Shown: one piece after another, positions 1-5,303 of the stretch
Layout: every line of letters begins with the position of its first letter
Numbering within the stretch: the first letter of the stretch is position 1
DNA from: Sunxiuqinia sp965372405
Lineage (GTDB): Bacteria; Bacteroidota; Bacteroidia; Bacteroidales; Prolixibacteraceae
Direction: 5' to 3'
Length of the DNA: 11,705 nucleotides
Assembly: GCA_965372405.1 (NCBI GenBank)
Contig: CBDVCE010000098.1
Span: 1-11,705 of the forward strand
The notes under the pieces: generated by a model
What the model was told of the DNA's origin: nothing
The model's database searches: none
Seen by the model: only the letters and a program-made list of their open reading frames with translations
Position numbers and translations under genes: made by a program

Positions 1-20
1 GTCAACTGACTCTTTTTTGA

Positions 21-46
21 TACCTCGTGGGCTCTGCCCCGGGGTA
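21..46. repeat. REP-like palindromic repeat, copy 1
   Basis: A GC-rich imperfect palindrome in AT-rich DNA. Bases 23-32 pair with 36-44 around a TCT loop, with T28 bulged and one G-T wobble; the flanking TA (21-22) and TA (45-46) extend the stem. A close relative lies at 11671-11691 in the same orientation with the same TCT loop. Short dispersed palindromes of this kind are known in bacteria as REP elements, often moved by TnpA-REP/RAYT proteins; no such gene is seen here. The repeat lies directly against the surviving HTCS reading frame and supplies an in-frame TAG at 45-47, so it marks either an insertion point or an assembly break. Confidence 0.7.
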
Positions 47-47
47 G

Positions 48-1115
48 TTCATTGCCGAAAATAAATCAATAGATATTGTCTTATTTTTTGAAGACGAAGA
101 ATTAAAAATTAGTGTAAAAGATTACGGAGTTGGAATTAATGAAGAGGAACAAATTCGAGTATTTGATCGTTTTTATCAGACTGAAAATAATGTGAAATAT
201 GGTGCTGGTATAGGACTTTCACTTGTAAAAGAATTTGCTGAATTATTGAATGGTAAAATAGGATTGGAAAGCACAAAGGGTATAGGAAGTACCTTTATTC
301 TTACTTTACCCGTTGGTATTCCGGAGTTGCAATCAGAACACATTTCAGCTAAGAATATTGATAAAAAACCAGTACTGGTTATTGTTGACGATCAGGCAGA
401 AATTAGGTTATTCATCAAGGAAATATTTGATGAAACCTTCTTTTGTGTTGAAGCTGCAGACGGTAATGAAGGATGGAGTCAAATTATTAACCAGAAACCT
501 GAATTGATTATTTCGGATGTCATGATGCCAAACTGCAATGGTTTTGAATTGTGTTCAAAAGTTAGAGGCAATATTGAAACCAGTCATATTCCTTTTATAC
601 TGCTAACTGCAAAAACCGGTGATGAAGCAGAATTAAATGCACTGGAATGCAGTGCTGATACTTTTGTGTCAAAACCATTTAATGAAAAATTATTAAGACT
701 CAGGGTTGATAAATTAGTCGAACAACGAAAAAAACTTCGTGAAAAGTATTTTGTATTACCCGAGCAGAAATCAGCTGGTCTTGCTCTTAATCCGGTTGAT
801 AAAGAATTTATAGACAAACTTGAAAAAACAATCACGAAAGAAATTGATAATACTGAATTTGGAGTTGAAATTCTGGCTCAATCTGTCGCATTAAGTACCT
901 CGGGAGTATATCGTAAGATTAAATCACTAACCGGACTCAGCCCCGTTGAGTTTATAAGAACTTTTCGCTTAAAAAAAGCCGCCATTTTATTAAAAGAAAC
1001 AAGCAGGTCTGTTGCTGAAATTGCTGACCAAACTGGTTTCGGCACTCAAAAATATTTTTCAAGATGTTTTAAAGAGCAATTTGGAATATCTCCTTTAAAT
1101 TATCGAAAACGATAA
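48..1115 (+). CDS. Hybrid two-component system regulator (HTCS), C-terminal part only
   Basis: One-protein sensor kinase and transcription factor of the type that controls polysaccharide utilisation loci in Bacteroidota. Only about 355 codons remain of a family usually well over 1000 residues. The frame opens at 48, just after a TAG at 45-47 inside the palindromic repeat, and already reads as kinase ATPase domain. DYGVG (120-134), the DRFYQ F-box and GAGIGL (201-218) are ATP-binding signatures. A receiver domain follows (about 366-740): acidic pair VDD, phospho-acceptor Asp in ISDVMMP (codon 516-518), LLTAK and a conserved Lys in SKPF. An AraC-type HTH ends the protein (about 840-1112), with GFGTQKYFSRCFK and FGISPLNYRK typical of it. 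Periplasmic sensor, membrane segments and DHp histidine are absent from the window. It is followed by GH116 genes with a shared upstream box, its likely targets. Either truncated by the repeat or cut by the contig edge; any start further inside, such as the GTG at 192, would not be the true one. Confidence 0.9.
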   Translation, partial: FIAENKSIDIVLFFEDEELKISVKDYGVGINEEEQIRVFDRFYQTENNVKYGAGIGLSLVKEFAELLNGKIGLESTKGIGSTFILTLPVGIPELQSEHISAKNIDKKPVLVIVDDQAEIRLFIKEIFDETFFCVEAADGNEGWSQIINQKPELIISDVMMPNCNGFELCSKVRGNIETSHIPFILLTAKTGDEAELNALECSADTFVSKPFNEKLLRLRVDKLVEQRKKLREKYFVLPEQKSAGLALNPVDKEFIDKLEKTITKEIDNTEFGVEILAQSVALSTSGVYRKIKSLTGLSPVEFIRTFRLKKAAILLKETSRSVAEIADQTGFGTQKYFSRCFKEQFGISPLNYRKR

Positions 1116-1174
1116 TATCCTCCTTTGATTCCTATTTCAATTGTTATCTCTAAAAAGGAATAATTGCATAATCA

Positions 1175-1196
1175 CGATACTTTCCTGCACGATTTG
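1175..1196 (+). promoter_or_regulatory. Putative activator box upstream of first GH116 gene
   Basis: A 22-bp sequence beginning CGATACTTT and ending CTGCACGATTTG. It recurs at 5219-5240 with one difference (C versus T at the tenth base). Both copies begin exactly 49 bp before a TAnnTTTG element. Two CGAT-starting half sites spaced 15 bp apart give a direct-repeat look, as expected for a tandem AraC-type DNA-binding domain. Assignment to the neighbouring HTCS is inference. Confidence 0.7.
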
Positions 1197-1223
1197 TACC
1201 CATACAGAGTATTACATGTAGAC

Positions 1224-1231
1224 TAGATTTG
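1224..1231 (+). promoter_or_regulatory. -7 promoter element (TAGATTTG) of first GH116 gene
   Basis: Matches the Bacteroidota -7 consensus TAnnTTTG, 49 bp after the start of the 22-bp box and 49 bp before the ATG at 1281. No TTTG is seen at the usual -33 distance, which fits an activator-dependent promoter. Transcription would start a few bases downstream, giving a leader of about 40 nt. Confidence 0.6.
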
Positions 1232-1280
1232 CTTATTCATTACTCATAATCAATTAGCTAAAACATTTAATCTACGAACC

Positions 1281-3806
1281 ATGAAGATTTATCTTATTAC
1301 CCTTTTAACCTTATTCTCAATAAGTTTGGCAGCACAAAAAAAGTGCTGTACAAGAGAAAGACCTTTTAATGATTTCTATTGTTGTGATGACCTAAATATG
1401 GTTGCTTTTCCAATGGGTGGAATTGGAGCTGGAATGATTTGCATGGATGGAACGGGTTCGATTTCTCATGTCTCTATAAATAACAAACCTGATGTATTTA
1501 ATACGCCATACGCTTATGCCGCAATTATGGTTGAAGGTGTTGAGAATGGTGCAAAAGTACTTCAAACACAAGTCCCATACTCTCGAATATTTGGAATGCC
1601 GGGCAATGGAAGAGGTTCAGCTGAATTTACGTATGGATTGCCACGTTTTAAAGGTGGTGAATTTCTACCACGCTTTCCTTTTGCAACATTAAGTCTGGAA
1701 GATGATGATATTCCTCTCGAAGTTAGTATTACAGGCTGGAGTCCATTTATTCCGGGAGATGAAGATAATTCAAGCTTGCCTGTGGCTTATATGGAGTATC
1801 ATTTCAAAAATAATTCAAATCAAGCATTTGAATCTGTTTTTTCATGGAACTCAAAGAATTTTCTAAAAGGAAACGGAATCAAATCTATTGCTTCAGCAAA
1901 AAATGGATTTACTTGTGTGCTAAAAGGAAAAGAAGGTGAATCTCACAATAATGCATGGCTCACCGCAACAGTGGATGATAACAATGCTGTTGTCGATCAT
2001 TGCTGGTTTAGAGGTGGCTGGTGGGATTCAAATACCATTGCCTGGAAGAATATTAAAGATGGTAATTTGGTGAACAATGCCGCAGTTGAAAAAGATGCAC
2101 CCGGTGCTTCCATTTTTGTTCCATTTAAGCTTCAGGCAGGAGAAGAAAAAACCATACGTCTGCAATTGTGTTGGTACGTTCCAAATACAAAAATGAATTA
2201 TGGACAAGCTCCTAAATTGGAAGCTCAAGCAGATACGACTAAAGAATGTTGTACAGGAGGTAAATGTGAACCTGAGAATCCATATTACCAGCCTTGGTAT
2301 GCTGGCCGTTTTAAAAGCATTCAGGAAGTATCAAAGTATTTGTATTTGCATAGTTATGAGCTTAAAAAGAAAAGTGAATTGTTTCGCGATGCATTTTATG
2401 CTTCAAGTCTTCCTCCTGAAGTTGTAGAAGCAGTTGCTGCCAACTTAACCATTTTAAAATCACCAACTGTCTTGCGTCAGACAAATGGTAAACTGTGGGC
2501 ATGGGAAGGATGTAATGATGACAGTGGTTGCTGTGCAGGAAGTTGTACGCATGTTTGGAACTACGCACAGGCAATTCCTCATTTGTTTCCGGCTCTTGAA
2601 AGGTCACTCAGGGAAACTGAATTTAAGGTTAGCCAGAACAAAGAAGGACATCAGACATTTCGTGCGGGTTTACCTATCAAACCTGTAGGGCACGGTTTTC
2701 ATGCTGCTTCCGATGGTCAGTTGGGTGGAATTATGAAAGTGTACAGAGAATGGCGAATTAGTGGTGATAATGAATGGATTAAAAAGCTATATCCGTTGGT
2801 GAAACAAAGCCTTGATTATTGCATTCATGTTTGGGATCCAAAACACAAAGGAATTCTGGAAGAGCCACATCATAATACTTACGATATTGAATTTTGGGGG
2901 CCAGATGGAATGTGTACAAGCTTTTATCTGGGAGCACTAACAGCTATGGTTGAAATGAGCAAAGAACTCAGTGAGCCTTATGACAACTATGAAAAGCTGA
3001 TAAAAAAAGGCAGCAAATTTATGGAGAAGGAATTATTCGACGGCGAATATTATATTCATAAAATTCAATGGGAAGGACTGGAAGCAAAAGACCCGATAGA
3101 ATTATCGAAAAGCTCATGGACTTCTGATTATTCTGATGAAGCAAAAGAATTATTGCAAAAGGAAGGTCCAAAATACCAATACGGTACTGGATGTCTGTCT
3201 GATGGAATATTAGGAATGTGGATGGCTGATGTTTGCGGTTTACCTGAAGTCTTAAATAATGAACAAGTAACAAGCCATTTAAATTCAATCCACAAGTATA
3301 ATCTTAAAACTGATTTACGTAATCATCCAAATCCACAGCGTCCAAGTTATGCTTGCGGAAAAGAAGGTGGTTTATTGCTTTGTACATGGCCAAAAGGTGG
3401 CGAACTTTCGCTACCATTTGTTTACAGCAACGAAGTTTGGACAGGTATTGAATATCAGGTTGCCAGCCATTTAATGTTTAAAGGCGAAGTTGAAAAAGGT
3501 CTTGAAATAGTTCGGGAAGTTCGTAGAAGATATGATGGGAAAAAGCGGAATCCATTCAATGAATACGAGTGCGGACACTGGTATGCACGTGCCATGGCAA
3601 GCTATGGACTAATTCAGGGATTAACAGGAGTTAGATACGATGCAGTTACAAAAACTCTTTTTATTGACTCTAAAGTTGGAGATAGTTTTACCTCATTCCT
3701 TTCTACCGAAATGGGTTTTGGAAATGTAGGATTAAAAGATGGTAAGCCATTTATTGATGTGAAATATGGAAATATTGAAGTGAATGAATTTGTAGTAAAT
3801 AAATAA
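1281..3806 (+). CDS. Exported GH116-family glycoside hydrolase, cysteine-rich
   Basis: 841 aa. A signal peptide (residues 1-18, ending SLAA) sends it out of the cytoplasm. The N-terminal beta domain carries the family signature FPMGGIGAG near residue 50. The (alpha/alpha)6 catalytic domain follows from about residue 350. By comparison with mammalian GBA2 and the bacterial Thermoanaerobacterium enzyme, Glu409 in AWEGC is the expected nucleophile and Asp535 in NTYDIEFW the expected acid/base; SDGILGMWMADVCGL and SNEVWTGIEYQVA are further family blocks. Known GH116 enzymes are retaining beta-glucosidases, beta-xylosidases or glucosylceramidases; the substrate here is unknown. It holds about 22 cysteines against about 8 in each of the two paralogs in the window, including CC pairs at 22-23, 34-35, 323-324 and 417-418. 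It is a single-gene unit with its own box, promoter and terminator. The ATG is the first in frame and begins a clean signal peptide. Confidence 0.9.
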   Translation: MKIYLITLLTLFSISLAAQKKCCTRERPFNDFYCCDDLNMVAFPMGGIGAGMICMDGTGSISHVSINNKPDVFNTPYAYAAIMVEGVENGAKVLQTQVPYSRIFGMPGNGRGSAEFTYGLPRFKGGEFLPRFPFATLSLEDDDIPLEVSITGWSPFIPGDEDNSSLPVAYMEYHFKNNSNQAFESVFSWNSKNFLKGNGIKSIASAKNGFTCVLKGKEGESHNNAWLTATVDDNNAVVDHCWFRGGWWDSNTIAWKNIKDGNLVNNAAVEKDAPGASIFVPFKLQAGEEKTIRLQLCWYVPNTKMNYGQAPKLEAQADTTKECCTGGKCEPENPYYQPWYAGRFKSIQEVSKYLYLHSYELKKKSELFRDAFYASSLPPEVVEAVAANLTILKSPTVLRQTNGKLWAWEGCNDDSGCCAGSCTHVWNYAQAIPHLFPALERSLRETEFKVSQNKEGHQTFRAGLPIKPVGHGFHAASDGQLGGIMKVYREWRISGDNEWIKKLYPLVKQSLDYCIHVWDPKHKGILEEPHHNTYDIEFWGPDGMCTSFYLGALTAMVEMSKELSEPYDNYEKLIKKGSKFMEKELFDGEYYIHKIQWEGLEAKDPIELSKSSWTSDYSDEAKELLQKEGPKYQYGTGCLSDGILGMWMADVCGLPEVLNNEQVTSHLNSIHKYNLKTDLRNHPNPQRPSYACGKEGGLLLCTWPKGGELSLPFVYSNEVWTGIEYQVASHLMFKGEVEKGLEIVREVRRRYDGKKRNPFNEYECGHWYARAMASYGLIQGLTGVRYDAVTKTLFIDSKVGDSFTSFLSTEMGFGNVGLKDGKPFIDVKYGNIEVNEFVVNK

Positions 3807-3889
3807 TATTAGTCTGAATTAAAGAAGGAACAACTCCAGAAGGAGATCATTTCAGTTTCATATTGAAATAAAAATAAGTGAGCTTTTTG

Positions 3890-3935
3890 GAAGGTGTGCA
3901 GGTCAATTTTCATGATTTGAACACCTTCTTTTTTT
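3890..3935 (+). terminator. Rho-independent terminator of first GH116 gene
   Basis: GAAGGTGT (3890-3897) pairs with ACACCTTC (3921-3928), with a smaller inner pairing TCAA/TTGA (3903-3906 with 3917-3920), followed by seven T. It lies about 85 bp after the stop codon and 13 bp before the periodic array. The 3807-3889 stretch between the stop and this hairpin shows nothing else I can identify. Confidence 0.8.
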
Positions 3936-3948
3936 GTCTTCTTTAGGT

Positions 3949-4207
3949 CAAGTAAGTCTGAAATCAGTCCGAGTAACTTTTTTTCACTTCCGAGTAAAAC
4001 GTAAACCCTGACGAGTAGCATTTCATTGCATACGAGTAAGTGAATAAGTCGGGCGAGTAAGTGTTTTTGTAAAACCGAGTAGGGGCAGAACCCAATCGTG
4101 TAGGTTTATTATTCAACCGAGTAAGCCAGCACCCCGTCCGAGTCGCATATTTTTGCAAGCGAGTAGCTTTTTATTGACTTCGAGTAAGGAATTTATCAGT
4201 ACGAGTA
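3949..4207 (+). repeat. 21-bp periodic array of hexamer CGAGTA (13 units)
   Basis: The motif starts at 3949, 3970, 3991, 4012, 4033, 4054, 4076, 4097, 4118, 4139, 4160, 4181 and 4202. Every step is 21 bp except one of 22 (4054 to 4076). Ten units are exact CGAGTA; 3949 is CAAGTA, 4097 is CGTGTA and 4139 is CGAGTC. The base after the hexamer is a purine in all 13, so the working consensus is CGAGTAR. The remaining 14 bases per unit differ freely. The period is two turns of B-DNA, which would place all sites on one face of the helix. The array starts just after the terminator of the preceding gene and stops at a strong hairpin. It is not a CRISPR (repeat far too short) and not coding (motif creates stops; the 22-bp step breaks the frame). 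I know of no described element with this design. Confidence 0.95.
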
Positions 4208-4214
4208 AAACAGA

Positions 4215-4246
4215 AAGCATCCGGCGGTTTGCCGGATGCTTCTTTT
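4215..4246. terminator. Bidirectional hairpin terminator between the two array wings
   Basis: Perfect 11-bp stem: AAGCATCCGGC (4215-4225) pairs with GCCGGATGCTT (4231-4241) around GGTTT. A T-rich tail follows on the plus strand (TTCTTTTA) and on the minus strand (TTTCTGTTTT). It would end the minus-strand mRNA of the 251-aa gene and any plus-strand transcript of the array. Its centre (4228) is within one base of the midpoint between the last plus-sense motif (4202-4207) and the first minus-sense motif (4251-4256). Confidence 0.85.
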
Positions 4247-4319
4247 ATGCTACTCGAACCTATTTTCTTCTTACTCGTGTCGTATCATTCTTGCCCTGCT
4301 TTGGAATGAATTTCACTCG
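4236..4319 (-). repeat. Inverted wing of the CGAGTA array
   Basis: On the minus strand CGAGTA occurs at 4256-4251 and 4277-4272 (21 bp apart) and CGAGTG at 4319-4314 (two 21-bp steps further). The slot between, 4298-4293, reads CAGGGC and looks decayed. The base after the motif is again a purine. The outermost unit lies inside the last codons of the 251-aa gene (Pro241-Ser242-Glu243), so array and gene overlap slightly. The same motif and period with reversed sense make the whole array a lopsided inverted structure (13 units against 3-4). Confidence 0.85.
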
Positions 4320-5040
4320 GCTTGGTTTTCCTGCTATTTTTATGTCGCCAGAAAGAACTGGTATACCCTTTATACCTGGTCTTGTCCTTCCAAAAAACAA
4401 ACTTACCGACAGCACGAATCTCATCTGCTAGCTCTTTCATGTATAAATAAGCTTTGTCCCGAATCACTTTCGATTCGTTTTGCTCTGCCTTATCTCCATT
4501 GGCTTCGGCAAGTAATGAAGCCATACTATCCGAAGTATTTCCAGACGTATCCAGTTCAGCTAAATCAAAACTAACAGCAGTTAATGGCTCAGGATTTTCT
4601 TTCCCAAGAACGGACAAATCATTTAAATCCTGAATCATATCAGCATGACCATTTCCATCAGCAATAGCTGCTACTCGTTTTAATAATGCTTCATCTTTTC
4701 GATAAGCAAAGCGCATGGTGTGTAAAATCCTGTCTCGTTGTTCATAGGCCAGGGGCGATTGCGCACTCCATTCTTTTTGAGCTTCCTTTTGTGAGCGGAA
4801 ATCCTTATTCCAGATTGATTCTGCTTCACGACAAGCACCAATACGGACAGGAAACTCATCCAGCATCTCTTGAGAAATGCCAGCAGTTGCTAGTTTTGCC
4901 GCATCAGCAAGACCCCATTTGTGCAAGTTCTCATTTTCCTGCAACGCCACGTCTACGGGAAGGTTTGGTTGTTCTACATTCTCATCTGGAATAGCTTTAA
5001 TTGCTTCCAGTTTGGCATTGAAATCATCAATGTTTGCCAT
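4285..5040 (-). CDS. Uncharacterised protein, 251 aa, next to the CGAGTA array
   Basis: I cannot assign a function. There is no signal peptide, lipobox or hydrophobic segment, so it is probably cytoplasmic. The sequence appears largely helical and acidic in the first 190 residues, with a motif-like stretch GHADMIQDLNDL (131-142) followed by SVLGKEN. A Ser/Gly/Asn/Glu-rich linker (about 165-190) leads to a helix (VIRDKAYLYMKELADEIRAVG) and then a basic aromatic tail (213-251) with eleven Lys/Arg and FVFWK, RYKGY and SFWRHK, a plausible nucleic-acid contact surface. I have the impression that similar proteins occur in other Bacteroidota, but this is memory and not checked. It runs opposite to its neighbours, sits alone between terminators, and its final codons contain the outermost array motif. 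Another CGAGTA lies 24 nt before the ATG. A role in binding the motif is inference only. Confidence 0.8.
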   Translation of the reverse strand: MANIDDFNAKLEAIKAIPDENVEQPNLPVDVALQENENLHKWGLADAAKLATAGISQEMLDEFPVRIGACREAESIWNKDFRSQKEAQKEWSAQSPLAYEQRDRILHTMRFAYRKDEALLKRVAAIADGNGHADMIQDLNDLSVLGKENPEPLTAVSFDLAELDTSGNTSDSMASLLAEANGDKAEQNESKVIRDKAYLYMKELADEIRAVGKFVFWKDKTRYKGYTSSFWRHKNSRKTKPSEIHSKAGQE

Positions 5041-5063
5041 AATTTGTTAATTTTAAAAATTAT

Positions 5064-5080
5064 TACTCGCCCATATGGGC
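5064..5080 (-). promoter_or_regulatory. 12-bp palindrome fused to a CGAGTA motif before the 251-aa gene
   Basis: GCCCATATGGGC (5069-5080) is a perfect palindrome; read on the minus strand its last C begins CGAGTA (5069-5064), 23 bp before the start codon at 5040. The palindrome could be an operator for a dimeric regulator. A single CGAGTA could be chance: about six copies are expected at random over both strands of the window. An AT-rich stretch (5041-5063) separates it from the ATG; no clear -7 element is seen. Confidence 0.5.
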
Positions 5081-5095
5081 ATTATTTAATACTAG

Positions 5096-5128
5096 CCGGC
5101 AGGTTCTTAGAAAACCTGTCGGTTTTTT
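5096..5128 (+). terminator. Plus-strand Rho-independent terminator with no plus-strand gene
   Basis: CCGGCAGGTT (5096-5105) pairs with AACCTGTCGG (5113-5122), with one G-T wobble and a 7-nt loop, followed by six T. It points along the plus strand, yet the nearest upstream gene on that strand ends at 3806 and has its own terminator. It may stop antisense transcription through the 251-aa gene, or shield the following promoter from read-through of the array. Confidence 0.75.
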
Positions 5129-5218
5129 AATTAATTCTTCAATAATAGAATCTCCCCTTTCTCTTTCGCAACTCTTAAAATCTCATGCTTTAGGGTGGTA
5201 TTAATATTTTCCCAATTT

Positions 5219-5240
5219 CGATACTTTTCTGCACGATTTG
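5219..5240 (+). promoter_or_regulatory. Putative activator box upstream of second GH116 gene
   Basis: Second copy of the 22-bp box (21 of 22 identical to 1175-1196). The box-to-promoter spacing is identical in the two copies while the 27 bp between them are unrelated, so the conservation is selective and not a simple recent duplication. No copy is seen before the propeller gene or the third GH116 gene, which fits their being in the same operon. The stretch 5129-5218 shows nothing else recognisable. Confidence 0.7.
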
Positions 5241-5267
5241 ATGACCTGTTTAAGCATTTTATAGAGC

Positions 5268-5275
5268 TAAATTTG
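5268..5275 (+). promoter_or_regulatory. -7 promoter element (TAAATTTG) of second GH116 operon
   Basis: Matches TAnnTTTG, 49 bp after the start of the 22-bp box, the same spacing as at 1175/1224, and 36 bp before the ATG at 5304. No -33 TTTG at the standard distance, again suggesting activator dependence. Confidence 0.6.
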
Positions 5276-5303
5276 TATAACGAATTAATAAATATTGAAA
5301 ATA

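Noticed and set aside
156..161. CGAGTA inside the HTCS gene as part of the array system
   Set aside because: An isolated hexamer without 21-bp neighbours; several are expected by chance in a window of this size.
1128..1161. Terminator after the HTCS gene (ATTCCT/AGGAAT inverted repeat)
   Set aside because: Six-bp AT-rich stem with a 22-nt loop and no T run after it.
4012..4096. Small dyads inside some units (GCA/TGC in units 4012 and 4139, GGG/CCC in 4076)
   Set aside because: The same nine-base separation recurs in three units, but most units lack it, the stems are only 3 bp, and the pattern was noticed after the fact.
3964..4158. Heptad-repeat protein encoded by the 21-bp array (21 nt is 7 codons)
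   Set aside because: One plus-strand frame is broken by the TAA/TAG within the motif, and the single 22-bp step shifts every frame on either strand. Apparent repeated residues are a by-product of the DNA period.
3949..4207. CRISPR or guide-RNA array
   Set aside because: The conserved part is only 6-7 nt and the variable part 14-15 nt, far below CRISPR repeat and spacer lengths; there are no cas-like genes and the array reverses orientation at a hairpin.
4153..4574. Plus-strand open frames opposite the end of the 251-aa gene
   Set aside because: They overlap array, hairpin and the antisense of a longer coherent frame, and their sequences look non-proteinlike.
5295..5303. TTG start for the second GH116 gene
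   Set aside because: It only adds three residues; the ATG at 5304 begins the signal peptide cleanly.
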